A DNA stretch of 64,000 nucleotides from an uncultured Akkermansia sp. (lineage in GTDB: Bacteria; Verrucomicrobiota; Verrucomicrobiia; Verrucomicrobiales; Akkermansiaceae), in assembly GCA_905200945.1 (NCBI GenBank), contig CAJKMG010000001.1, positions 248,001-312,000 of the forward strand, in the 5' to 3' direction. The notes below the pieces were generated by a model that was given only the letters and a program-made list of their open reading frames with translations, was not told where the DNA came from and ran no database searches. A program made the translations under genes and the position numbers. This document shows, in pieces, positions 53,687 through 62,754 of the stretch (the stretch's first letter is position 1; each line of letters begins with the position of its first letter).

Positions 53687-55720
53687 ATGAAGCTGATCCG
53701 CTCATATTGCCCGGGCATGAATCTTGACCTTCTCCAAAAAGCCGCCAACCAGGCGCGGGGACTCGCCATGGATGCCGTTCACGACTGCGCATCCGGCCAC
53801 CTGGGCCTGCCTCTGGGGTGCGCCGAAATCGGGGCCGTCCTGTTCGGCGATTTGCTCAACATCTGCCCTTCACAGCCCCGCTGGCTCAACCGCGACCGCT
53901 TCATTCTCTCCGCCGGCCACGGCTCCATGTTTCTTTACGGCTGGCTTCACCTGTCAGGATTCAACATCGGCATAGAAGATATCAAAAACTTCCGCCACAA
54001 AGGTTCCATCACGCCCGGCCACCCGGAATTCCGGGATACGGAGGGTGTAGAATGCACCACGGGACCGTTGGGCCAGGGCATTGCGAACGCCGTAGGCTTC
54101 GCCCTCTCCGCCAGGCGCGCGGCCGCCCGGTTCAACAGGCCCGGCATGGACATCTTCACCCAGCACGTTTTCTGCCTCACGGGAGACGGCTGCCTGCAGG
54201 AAGGCGTAGCCCGGGAATCCCTTGCCCTGGCGGCCGTGCTCAAGCTGGATAACCTCATTCTCATTTACGATTCCAACGACATCACGCTGGATGCTCCTGC
54301 GGAACGGACCCAGCTCACGGATCCGCGCGCCGTATACGAAGCCCTGGGCTGGGATGTGCGCCAGATTGACGGGCACGACATCAGGGCCATTGCGGCAGCG
54401 GTTGAAGCCGCCAAAAACGCCAAAAACGGGAAACCCCAGCTCATCATTGCCAAAACGGTCATCGGCAAGGGCATTCCCGGTATTGAGGGAACCACAAAAG
54501 GCCACGGGGAAGGCGGAGCCAAGCTTCAGGAAGAAGCGCACGCCAACTGGGGTATTCCTGCCGGAGAACGCTACTACGTCTCCGAAGACGTCCGTGCCGC
54601 TTTCTCAGACCTGAAAGCCCAGCGGGAAAAAGATTTCAATGCCTGGAACGCCATGTACGAACAATGGCGCCGGACCTATCCGGAACTGGCAGAGGAACTG
54701 GACGCAGGCATCAACGCCTGCTCCTGCGGCGTCAATCCGGCAGACTCAGACAAGGCTATCCCCCCCTTCCCGCAGGACTATAGCGATGCCACCCGTTCGG
54801 CCGGAGCCGTTGCCATCAACGCCATCGCTAAGGCAAATCCCTGTTTCCTGACCACCAGCGCGGACCTTTACAGCTCCAATAAAAACTACCTTTCCGGCGC
54901 AGGGGACTTCTCTGCGGAAACCCCGGAAGGACGCAACTTCTGGTTCGGCATCCGCGAACACGCCATGGCCGCCATCTGCAACGGCATTGCCTATGACGGC
55001 CTGTTCCGCGTAAGCGCCGCCACGTTCTGCGTCTTCGTAGACTACATGCGCGCCTCCATCCGCGTGGCAGCCCTCAGCGGGCTCCCCGTCACCTATATTC
55101 TGACGCATGACTCCGTGGCCGTGGGAGAAGACGGCCCCACCCACCAGCCGGTGGAAACAATTTCCGGCCTCCGTGTCATTCCGAACCTGGATGTTATCCG
55201 CCCGGCGGATCCGGAAGAAACTGCAGGGGCCTGGATTGCCGCCATGCAGCGTGCCGACGGCCCTACCGCCCTCATCCTGACGCGCCAGAAAGTGGCTACG
55301 CTGAACGGCATCCCCGTTGAAACGCGCCGGGAAGGCGTGCTGAAAGGCGCCTACATCGCCCGGAAGGAACAGGGAACCTTGAAGGCCATTATTCTTGCCA
55401 GCGGTTCCGAACTGGAACTGGCCCTGAAAGCGGCGGAAAAAATCGGGGAAGGAATCCGGGTCGTCTCCATGCCCAGCTTCTTCCGCTTTGATGCGCAGCC
55501 TTCCGAATACCGGGAAAGCGTGCTTCCCTCCTCCTGCATGAGGAGAGTTTCCGTAGAAGCCGGAGTCACGGACCTCTGGTGGAAATATCTGGGCTGCCAA
55601 GGGGAAGCCGTGGGCATCAACCGCTTCGGCTTCTCCGCGCCAGGAACACAGGTGCTGGAAGAACTCGGCATGAATGTGGACAACGTCGTTGCCGCCGTTC
55701 ACAAGGTGCTCGCCAAATAA
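53687..55720 (+). CDS. tkt: Transketolase
   Basis: A 677-residue full-length thiamine-diphosphate enzyme of the pentose phosphate pathway. GHLGLPLGCAEIGAVLF, the SAGHGSMFLYGWLHLSG stretch, TGPLGQGIANAVG, the ThDP/Mg motif TGDGCLQEGVARES ... YDSNDI, and EDGPTHQPVET in the pyrimidine domain are all present. Start could be ATG 53687 or ATG 53717 (MNLDLLQKAANQ); the second is the usual transketolase N-terminus. Single-gene unit followed by a terminator. Confidence 0.96.
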   Translation: MKLIRSYCPGMNLDLLQKAANQARGLAMDAVHDCASGHLGLPLGCAEIGAVLFGDLLNICPSQPRWLNRDRFILSAGHGSMFLYGWLHLSGFNIGIEDIKNFRHKGSITPGHPEFRDTEGVECTTGPLGQGIANAVGFALSARRAAARFNRPGMDIFTQHVFCLTGDGCLQEGVARESLALAAVLKLDNLILIYDSNDITLDAPAERTQLTDPRAVYEALGWDVRQIDGHDIRAIAAAVEAAKNAKNGKPQLIIAKTVIGKGIPGIEGTTKGHGEGGAKLQEEAHANWGIPAGERYYVSEDVRAAFSDLKAQREKDFNAWNAMYEQWRRTYPELAEELDAGINACSCGVNPADSDKAIPPFPQDYSDATRSAGAVAINAIAKANPCFLTTSADLYSSNKNYLSGAGDFSAETPEGRNFWFGIREHAMAAICNGIAYDGLFRVSAATFCVFVDYMRASIRVAALSGLPVTYILTHDSVAVGEDGPTHQPVETISGLRVIPNLDVIRPADPEETAGAWIAAMQRADGPTALILTRQKVATLNGIPVETRREGVLKGAYIARKEQGTLKAIILASGSELELALKAAEKIGEGIRVVSMPSFFRFDAQPSEYRESVLPSSCMRRVSVEAGVTDLWWKYLGCQGEAVGINRFGFSAPGTQVLEELGMNVDNVVAAVHKVLAK

Positions 55721-55752
55721 ACGGGGGAATATTTCCCCTCATCTTCTTTCAG

Positions 55753-55785
55753 GGGCTGTTCCGCATCCGCCGGGGCAGCCCTTTC
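55753..55785 (+). terminator. Probable terminator after tkt
   Basis: Arms GGGCTG (55753-55758) and CAGCCC (55776-55781) with GC-rich inner pairing, then CTTTCTC. Weaker than the others in the window because the tail has few T. Confidence 0.5.
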
Positions 55786-56144
55786 TCAAGCCTTCCCGGT
55801 TGCCTGGGAAAAAGGTAAGGCCGTCTCCACGCACCACCAGTATCCGTAACGCAGGAACTATCCTTTCCTGCGAAATTTCCATTCGTATCCCGCCCTGATT
55901 CCTTTAAATTACGACCTCTGCAACAGCAGCGCCATTATCTGGAGCGGTCCCGGATGAGACTCAAGCCGCGAAAACCCCGGTTGCAAGCAGCCCGTTTTCA
56001 TCGCGGCTGCCGGAACGAACAATTTCCGTTTCCCTTCATGGAGCCGATGAATATGCGGGGCGGCCATGATAAAGCGCCGCCTCTATCAACGACGCGATGG
56101 ACCCCAAACCCGCAAAATAACGGAAGACTGGCCCATGAACAATG
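55786..56144. other. Gap with no supported gene
   Basis: About 360 bases between the transketolase terminator and the terminator of the Gre-like gene. Only short readings without start signals or family features are present on either strand. No RNA gene was recognised. Confidence 0.5.
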
Positions 56145-56179
56145 AAAAGCGCCCCTTTCCGAAAAAAGGGGCGCTTTTT
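56145..56179. terminator. Strong terminator after the Gre-like gene
   Basis: Arms 56145-56158 and 56165-56178 pair perfectly over 14 bases, AAAAGCGCCCCTTT with AAAGGGGCGCTTTT. A T-run is present on both strands, so it can work in either direction; it ends the minus-strand gene at 56211. Confidence 0.9.
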
Positions 56180-56210
56180 AAAGACCTTGGCAAAAAGGGA
56201 AACGGCGCCT

Positions 56211-58070
56211 TTAGAAAGCAGCTTCAATCTTCGTAATGGTGTACACCTTTTTCTTGTCGCCGTCCATCGGAACAATCTTCACCTGATCCCCTACACTTTT
56301 GCCCGTCAGCTCCTTGCCGACCTGGGAAAGATAAGAGACGATATGCTTTTCCGGATTTGTGTCCCACGCGCCCAGAATGGTGTACACCACGGGATCCCCG
56401 CCATTCAACGGCTGAAGAGTCACCTTCGTGCCCATGGCGGCGCGGGAAGTATCCGTCACGGTAAAATCCGTGCCGCGGGCCAGGGCCAGCGCATGTTCCA
56501 GTTCCGCCCGGCGGCGGTTGAGCACCTTTTCCACTTCCTTGGCATCCTGGTAACCGCCGTTTTCACGGAGATCCCCTTCCGCACGGGAAATCTTCTTGTT
56601 ATGCAGGTTTTCCGGAATTTTCACGTTTACCAGTTCTTCCAGCTCCTTCTTGCGGGCTTCCAGGCTTTCCCAGGAAACGAAAACCGGTTCCGGTTTGTCG
56701 GAGTTGTCCACCAGGGCGTCCAGCACAATGGCGTGCAGGTCCGGGAATACGCTGATGATGCGGGCCATCAACGCGCCGCGATCCTGTTCGGAGAAAGCGG
56801 AGGTATTGTACAGCATCTTGGCGAACTGACGGACTTCCGCCACATCCTGCCCCTTGATCATTTCCTGGATGATGCTCTTATCTTCCATGAACAGGTTCTT
56901 CAGGCGCAGCATGCGGTTGGGGCCGCCGTCCATATGGTCCTGTTCAATCAGGGAAAGCATCGCAATGCCCACAGGGAGGCCAAAAAGGGGTTTGGAAGCA
57001 TCATGCCGCTGGCGGCATATCCAGATGAGGGACTCCGCCGGAAGGGTCTGGCGCAGCAATTCATGCTTCAAATGCTTGACCAGAACCTTGTCCTGCCCTT
57101 CTTCTATCAGGAATTTGGCGATTTCCCCTACGGCGCGCGCGCCGCCCGCGTCAAAAAGCTCCAGCGCCTTCTGCGGCCAATCCTCTCCAAAGATGGCGGG
57201 CAGCGTGGCGTACACGCGCTTCTGCCGCACGGCTGGCATGGAATTGAGCACTTCCGCGAAGCGTCCCACATCGCCGATATTGGCTTCCACAATGGAACGG
57301 AGAGGATAAGCATCCTTGGCCGCCTCCGTATTTTTCAGGGAGGTAATCAGGTCATCCCTGAGCACGGCCAGTTCCACCACCTGTTGGAGCGCCAGGCTGC
57401 CGCCGTTGCGCACATCGGCATCCACGGCACGAATCAGAGCGTTGACGGCATCCGGCTCTGTCATGACCGTTTCCACTTTGATGCCGTCCAGTACGCGCAC
57501 CTTGGCTTTCAGATCGGCTGCCTTATTGTAATCTTCCAGGGCAGCCTGGGCGCGGGAAAGGATATTCGCGCGAAGCGTGATGCGCTCTCCCTTGCGGGTG
57601 GGCATCATGAACTGGACATTGGAACGGAGCATGGCACGCACCTTGTCCCACCAGTTTTTCCACTTGTCCGCCGCAATCACGGTGCCTTTCAGCGCGGCTT
57701 CCAGCTTCTCAGGAGTAAGGGAATTGCCATAGCCCTGCAAGGTAACGCGCACCAGTTCCACCGGGTCATCCACGGACAGGTTGATCAGGGATTCGGTATC
57801 TTCATAACGCTTGGCCAGGAAATGGTCGTCACTGATAAACTCCAGAATTCTGGGAGCGAATTCCAGGGCAACTTCATGTTCCGGATTTTCCTCAAAATCA
57901 ATGACCAGCTTTTTGGCGGGGAGATTCCAGGAAATGACTTTTCCGGCGCCCCAGGAAGCATGGAAGCAGTAACGGCCAGGTGCGATGCGATCAAGTTTTT
58001 CAGCGAGAGAGGGGGTAATTTTCCCCAGAGACAATAATTTCTCCAAGTCGGCGTGCATACTAAAGCACAT
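56211..58070 (-). CDS. GreA/GreB-type transcript cleavage factor with a long N-terminal extension
   Basis: A 619-residue protein. The last about 160 residues are a full Gre factor: the coiled-coil tip ISRAEGDLRENGGYQDAKE carries the two acids (Asp500, Glu503) that enter the RNA polymerase secondary channel, and the globular domain has GTKVTLQP and the VGDQVKIVPM end. Standard GreA has about 158 residues. The preceding about 450 residues are helix-rich, contain no recognised catalytic motif and begin MHADLEKLLSLGKITPSLAEKLDRIAPG. Function may combine transcript cleavage with an extra regulatory or binding part. ATG 58070 or 58058. Divergent from purC. Confidence 0.85.
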   Translation of the reverse strand: MCFSMHADLEKLLSLGKITPSLAEKLDRIAPGRYCFHASWGAGKVISWNLPAKKLVIDFEENPEHEVALEFAPRILEFISDDHFLAKRYEDTESLINLSVDDPVELVRVTLQGYGNSLTPEKLEAALKGTVIAADKWKNWWDKVRAMLRSNVQFMMPTRKGERITLRANILSRAQAALEDYNKAADLKAKVRVLDGIKVETVMTEPDAVNALIRAVDADVRNGGSLALQQVVELAVLRDDLITSLKNTEAAKDAYPLRSIVEANIGDVGRFAEVLNSMPAVRQKRVYATLPAIFGEDWPQKALELFDAGGARAVGEIAKFLIEEGQDKVLVKHLKHELLRQTLPAESLIWICRQRHDASKPLFGLPVGIAMLSLIEQDHMDGGPNRMLRLKNLFMEDKSIIQEMIKGQDVAEVRQFAKMLYNTSAFSEQDRGALMARIISVFPDLHAIVLDALVDNSDKPEPVFVSWESLEARKKELEELVNVKIPENLHNKKISRAEGDLRENGGYQDAKEVEKVLNRRRAELEHALALARGTDFTVTDTSRAAMGTKVTLQPLNGGDPVVYTILGAWDTNPEKHIVSYLSQVGKELTGKSVGDQVKIVPMDGDKKKVYTITKIEAAF

Positions 58071-58301
58071 GATACGCCCCCCCCTACCGGTATCAAGACT
58101 AATTTCCCTCTTCCGTCCGGACTCCCTCCGTGCGGCTTTTCAAGGTTGCCCCGGAGACTGCGGCCGTCTGCGTCATGCTCCGACTTCGCATTCGGGTTTC
58201 TCTTCTTTTTCCCTCCCCTCCTTCATCCAGTTGCGGCTTGACCGTGCGGAGCGTCTGGCGTAACATCTCCGCACGCATTCAACCCCTGCGCAACACGTAT
58301 C

Positions 58302-59012
58302 ATGGAACCTATTTACGAAGGGAAGGCCAAACGCCTTTATACGACTGACAATCCCAACGTCCTCCGCATGGAATACAAGGACGACGCCACTGCCGGAAAC
58401 GGAGCCAAGAAGGCCCAGTTTGAAAACAAGGGCAGGATGAACAAGGCCATCACCCTGGTCATCTACCGCATGCTGGAAAGCAAGGGCGTGAAAACCCACC
58501 TGGTTGCGGACGTGGACGACATCAACATTGACGTAAAAAAGGTTTCCATCCTTCCTCTGGAAGTGATCGTGCGCAATATCGCCGCCGGCTCCTTCAGCCG
58601 CCGCATGGGCGTCAAGGAAGGAACCCCTTTCAAGAAGCCGATTGTGGAATTCTCCTACAAGGATGACAGCCTGGGCGACCCCTTCATTAATGACGACTAC
58701 GCCCGTGAAATGAACGCCGCTACGGAAGAGGAATGCGCCTTCCTGAAAAATCAGGCCCGCATCGTGAATGATGTGCTGATTGACTTTTTCAAACAGGCCG
58801 GACTTACTCTGGTGGACTTCAAAATTGAGTTCGGCCGCTTGGCGGAAGATCCCTCCCAAATCGTGCTGGCAGACGAAATTTCCCCGGATACCTGCCGCCT
58901 GTGGGACATCAAGACCGGCGAGAAGATGGACAAGGACCGCTTCCGCCAGGACCTCGGCAACGTGATGGAAGCCTACGAAGAAGTCCTTTCCCGGCTCCAG
59001 AACAAGGCTTGA
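58302..59012 (+). CDS. purC: SAICAR synthetase PurC
   Basis: A 236-residue purine enzyme that joins CAIR and aspartate. IYEGKAKRLYTTDNPNVLRMEYKDDATAGNGAKK is the family N-terminus; PLEVIVRNIAAGSFSRR and FKIEFGRLAE...IVLADEISPDTCRLWD are further signatures. First gene of a pur cluster; a hairpin separates it from purS. Confidence 0.96.
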   Translation: MEPIYEGKAKRLYTTDNPNVLRMEYKDDATAGNGAKKAQFENKGRMNKAITLVIYRMLESKGVKTHLVADVDDINIDVKKVSILPLEVIVRNIAAGSFSRRMGVKEGTPFKKPIVEFSYKDDSLGDPFINDDYAREMNAATEEECAFLKNQARIVNDVLIDFFKQAGLTLVDFKIEFGRLAEDPSQIVLADEISPDTCRLWDIKTGEKMDKDRFRQDLGNVMEAYEEVLSRLQNKA

Positions 59013-59030
59013 GCCTCTTTCCCCCCTCCC

Positions 59031-59064
59031 ATGGGAGCCGGTCTTTCCGCCGGCCCCCATTTTT
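59031..59064 (+). terminator. Hairpin with T-run between purC and purS
   Basis: Arms ATGGG-A-GCCGG (59031-59041) and CCGGC-C-CCCAT (59050-59060) pair with one bulge each, followed by four to five T (59061-59065). It sits inside the pur cluster, so it may be a partial terminator or attenuator rather than a full stop. Confidence 0.6.
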
Positions 59065-59088
59065 CATTTTACCACACTCTTGAGCAAT

Positions 59089-59535
59089 ATGACCCTCCAC
59101 TTTGAAGTTATCAGCCGGTTCCAGGCCGCCGCCAGTGCGGACGCCCTGCTCTATACCCCCCTGAACGCCGGCCTCACTTTCCGCCGCAGCCGCGTTTACA
59201 CCGTAGAAATCAACGGGGATGAACAAAAAGCCCGCGAATACCTCCTGAGTGTGCTGGTGGATCCCATTTCCCAGGAATGCACGGAACAGAACGCGCCCAT
59301 CCTGGAAGGCGCCCTGTTCACAATTGACTACGGCATGAAAGCCGGAGCCCTGGACCTGGAAAAAGAAGCCATCCTGCAAAACTACCGCGGACGCCGGAAT
59401 ATGGGCTTTACTCTGGACGGCCTGAAAATCACCCAGCGCGTGTACGTCTTCGGCCAGGGAGACAAGGAAACCCTGGCGGCGCGCTTTGCCAAGGACGTCT
59501 GCAACCCCGCCATTCACAACTGGACCATCGCCTAA
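59089..59535 (+). CDS. purS: PurS-like subunit of FGAM synthase, double-length
   Basis: A 148-residue protein directly before purL. PurS is about 80 residues in most bacteria; here two halves of similar fold can be seen, the first (about 1-70) with YTVEINGDEQKAREYLLSVLVDPISQ and the second (about 75-148) with IDYGMKAGALDLEKEAILQNYRG, where the A-G-A-L-D pattern matches the PGV-D turn of PurS and of the N-terminal domain of long PurL. It would bridge PurL and PurQ in the ammonia-channelling complex. ATG 59089 preferred over TTG 59080. The PurS call rests on position and this weak motif. Confidence 0.7.
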   Translation: MTLHFEVISRFQAAASADALLYTPLNAGLTFRRSRVYTVEINGDEQKAREYLLSVLVDPISQECTEQNAPILEGALFTIDYGMKAGALDLEKEAILQNYRGRRNMGFTLDGLKITQRVYVFGQGDKETLAARFAKDVCNPAIHNWTIA

Positions 59536-59556
59536 CCCTTTTTCTTTTCCATCCAC

Positions 59557-61959
59557 ATGTCCGCCAAAACCTACCGAACCGTTCCCGTGAGGAACCTGAG
59601 CAGCGACGAACTGCTTGAACTCAGCAAAAAGCAGAAGCTTTCCCTGTCCCGTGAAGACATGGAAGTCGTCCAGCAGATTTTCCGGGAAATCGACCGCGAC
59701 CCCACTGACGTGGAACTGGAAGTAATCGCCCAGACGTGGTCGGAACACTGCAAGCACCGCATCTTTTCCGCCTCCATCAGCCACAGCGTCAACGGAGGCG
59801 CGCCGGAGACGGTAAACAGCCTGTTCAAAACCTACATCAAAAAGCCTTCCGAGAAGATCATGGAACGCAAGCCGGGCTTCGTGCTCAGCGCGTTTGACGA
59901 CAATGCCGGCTTCATCGCCCTGGATGACAACCTGGCCGTCTGCCTGAAGGCGGAAACGCACAACCACCCCTCCGCCATTGAACCGTACGCCGGGGCCAAC
60001 ACCGGGCTGGGCGGCGTTATCCGCGACATCCTGGGCGCAGGCAAGGGAGCCAAGCCCATCGCCTCCCTGGACGTCTTCTGCTTCGGCGCTCCGGACACGA
60101 ATCCGGCAGACATCACCGCCCCGGACGTCATCCACCCCCTGGGCATCATGCGCGGCGTGGTGCGCGGCGTGCGCGACTACGGCAACCGCATGGGCATTCC
60201 CACCGTCAACGGCGCCATCCAGTTTGACCCCACGTACATTTACAACCCCCTAGTCTTCTGCGGCACCGCCGGCGTAATTCCGCGCGGCGACATCCTGAAG
60301 GAAATGCGCCCCGGCCTCAAGGTAATCGTCATCGGCGGGCGCACGGGACGGGACGGTCTCAAGGGAGCCACGTTCTCATCCGCCGCTCTGGATGAAGCCT
60401 CCCACGAGGAAGACTTCACCGCCGTGCAAATCGGCAACCCGATTGAAGAGAAGAAAACGCTGGACTTCATTCTGGAAGCGCGTGAACGCGGCCTCATCGT
60501 CTTCATTACGGACTGCGGCGCCGGCGGCTTCTCTTCCGCCGCCGGAGAAATGCTCTCCGTCACAGGCGGTGAAATTTTCCTGGACAACGCCCCTCTCAAG
60601 GAACCCGGACTCATCTCCTGGGAAATTTTCCTGTCGGAATCCCAGGAACGCATGGTCATGGCCGTGGAGGAAAAAGACCTTCCGGAACTCCGGAAGCTGG
60701 CAGACACCTTCCAGACGGAACTGACCGTCCTGGGCCATTCCGACGACACGGGAATCCTGAAGGTCTGGCACAAGGGGGAACTCGTCTGCTGCCTGGACAA
60801 CTCCAAGCTGCATGACGCCCCCATCAAGAAGCTGGAATCCATATTCACCCCCGGCAAGGCGCTCACGGGCCAGCCCCTCCCGGACAAGGACCTGAACAAA
60901 TCCCTGGAAACCGTGATGGGAGACTTCGCCATCGTTTCCCGGGAACCCATCATCCGCGAGTACGACCATGAGGTGCAGGGCAACACCATCCTGAAGCCCC
61001 TGGCGGGCGCGCAGGCGGACGCTCCGCAGGACGGCTCCGTGGTGGACATCGACGGCTCGGACAAATGCATGGCCATGGCTTGCGCCATTCTTCCGGAATG
61101 GGGTAAAACGGATCCCTACGCCATGGGTACCGGTACCGTGGACGAATGCGTGCGCCAACTCATTCTGGTAGGCTCCAATCCGGACAAAATCGGCCTTCTG
61201 GACAACTTCTGCATGGGGAATCCGGAAGATCCGGCGGAACTCGGCCGCCTGGTGGAATGCGTGAAGGCCATCGCCAAGGCGGCGGACGCGTACAATGCCC
61301 CCTTCATTTCCGGCAAGGACTCCTTCTACAACTATTTTGAAACGGAAGACGGCCCCATCAACGTGCCTGTAACTTTCCTCTGTTCCGGCTTCGGCGTGGT
61401 GGAAAACCCGGACCACGTCATCGGTTCTTCCCTGAGGCGGAATAATAGCCTGCTGTACCTCATCGGCCATACGGAAGATGAGATGGGAGGCTCCGTCTTC
61501 GCCCGCACCCACGGTGTGGAAGACGGCAAGGTTCCCCAGACGGACTGCGCCGCGAACATGGAGCTGTACAAAGCCTACTACAGCGCCCTGACTTCCGGTC
61601 TGGTGCTCTCCGCCCATGACGTTTCCGAAGGCGGCCTGGCCGTCACGGCTGCGGAAATGGCCTTTTCCGGCAAGGGGGGCGTTCGGCTGGATCTCACGAA
61701 GGTACCGACTGCCAATGGCTGGAAATCCCCGGCAGTGCCTCTGTTCAGCGAAAGCACGGGCCGTATCCTTGTGGAGGTGGATCCGGAATTCGCCGCGGAT
61801 TTTGAAACGGCTATGGACGGCTTCCCCTGCGCCTGCATCGGCGGCGTTACGGAAGAAAAGCGCCTCACGGCCACCTGCTGCGGCGGGGAAAAGGTGCTGG
61901 ATTGCGACATAGCCAACCTCAAAAAGCTCTGGAAGGACGGACTTACCCCCTATTATTGA
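59557..61959 (+). CDS. purL: FGAM synthase subunit PurL
   Basis: An 800-residue PurL of the small type (no glutaminase domain). QTWSEHCKHRIF is the N-terminal hallmark, followed by AETHNHPSAIEPYAGANTGLGGVIRDILGAG, TDCGAGGFSSAAGEM, and SAHDVSEGGLAVTAAEMAFSG in the second AIRS-like half. It makes formylglycinamidine ribonucleotide with PurS and PurQ. Slightly longer than typical small PurL (about 740). Lies 21 bases after purS and 48 before purQ. Confidence 0.95.
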   Translation: MSAKTYRTVPVRNLSSDELLELSKKQKLSLSREDMEVVQQIFREIDRDPTDVELEVIAQTWSEHCKHRIFSASISHSVNGGAPETVNSLFKTYIKKPSEKIMERKPGFVLSAFDDNAGFIALDDNLAVCLKAETHNHPSAIEPYAGANTGLGGVIRDILGAGKGAKPIASLDVFCFGAPDTNPADITAPDVIHPLGIMRGVVRGVRDYGNRMGIPTVNGAIQFDPTYIYNPLVFCGTAGVIPRGDILKEMRPGLKVIVIGGRTGRDGLKGATFSSAALDEASHEEDFTAVQIGNPIEEKKTLDFILEARERGLIVFITDCGAGGFSSAAGEMLSVTGGEIFLDNAPLKEPGLISWEIFLSESQERMVMAVEEKDLPELRKLADTFQTELTVLGHSDDTGILKVWHKGELVCCLDNSKLHDAPIKKLESIFTPGKALTGQPLPDKDLNKSLETVMGDFAIVSREPIIREYDHEVQGNTILKPLAGAQADAPQDGSVVDIDGSDKCMAMACAILPEWGKTDPYAMGTGTVDECVRQLILVGSNPDKIGLLDNFCMGNPEDPAELGRLVECVKAIAKAADAYNAPFISGKDSFYNYFETEDGPINVPVTFLCSGFGVVENPDHVIGSSLRRNNSLLYLIGHTEDEMGGSVFARTHGVEDGKVPQTDCAANMELYKAYYSALTSGLVLSAHDVSEGGLAVTAAEMAFSGKGGVRLDLTKVPTANGWKSPAVPLFSESTGRILVEVDPEFAADFETAMDGFPCACIGGVTEEKRLTATCCGGEKVLDCDIANLKKLWKDGLTPYY

Positions 61960-62007
61960 TCCCCTGAAACCGGCATCTTACCAAACCAACGATTCATTTC
62001 TACCAAT

Positions 62008-62715
62008 ATGCCTCACGCACTTTTACTGAAATACCCCGGCACCAACTGCGACGTGGAAACGGAACGCGCCCTGCGCGCTGCAGGGTTCTCCACCCAAATC
62101 CAGCCCATCGCAACAGCTACGCCGGAACACGTCGCCAAATCCCAGCTTGTCGTCCTGGGCGGCGGGTTCAGCTACGGGGACTACGTCACCAGCGGCCGCC
62201 TGGCCCAGCTGGAAACGGAACGCTTCCTGGGGGATGCCCTGCAGCGGCACCATGCCGGAGGAGGCATGCTCCTGGGCATCTGCAACGGGTTCCAGATTCT
62301 CACCAAACTGGGCATTCTTCCTGACTCCAGCCTGATTGACAATAAAAAGGAACGTTTTGAATGCGTCTGGGCCAAACTGGTGAAAGTAGCCAAAAACTCT
62401 CCCTTCCTTCAAGGCCTGCCGGATGAATTCGAACTGCCCTCCGCCCATGCGGAAGGGCGCCTGGTCACCCGCCCCGGAGATGCGGAAAAATACCTGGCTG
62501 CCGGAAATGTGGCTCTCCAGTACGTAGACAACCGCGACGGCTGTGAATGCAGCATCGCCGGCCTCCAGGATTCCACCGGGCGCGCCATGGGTCTGATGCC
62601 CCATCCGGAACGCTTTCTGCTGCCCCGCCACCACTATGACAAGGACTGGGCCGGCAATGAAGACTGGGGCTGGGGGTACTTCCTCTTCAAATCCGCTTTT
62701 GACGCCCTGAAATAA
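62008..62715 (+). CDS. purQ: FGAM synthase glutaminase subunit PurQ
   Basis: A 235-residue class I glutamine amidotransferase supplying ammonia to PurL. Nucleophile cysteine in LLGICNGFQIL, oxyanion strand VVLGGGFSYGDYV, and His-Glu of the triad in MGLMPHPERF. Starts with KYPGTNCDVETERAL, the usual PurQ N-terminus. Third subunit of the purS-purL-purQ set. Confidence 0.95.
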   Translation: MPHALLLKYPGTNCDVETERALRAAGFSTQIQPIATATPEHVAKSQLVVLGGGFSYGDYVTSGRLAQLETERFLGDALQRHHAGGGMLLGICNGFQILTKLGILPDSSLIDNKKERFECVWAKLVKVAKNSPFLQGLPDEFELPSAHAEGRLVTRPGDAEKYLAAGNVALQYVDNRDGCECSIAGLQDSTGRAMGLMPHPERFLLPRHHYDKDWAGNEDWGWGYFLFKSAFDALK

Positions 62716-62754
62716 AGGTTCATTCCCCATCAACCGCTCCCCCGCATTCATTCC

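Noticed and set aside
56036..56140. Short minus-strand peptide with RYFAGLGSIASLIEAALYHG
   Set aside because: Protein-like in composition, but it lacks a standard start codon, lies downstream of the strong terminator at 56145-56179, and is only about 36 residues long.
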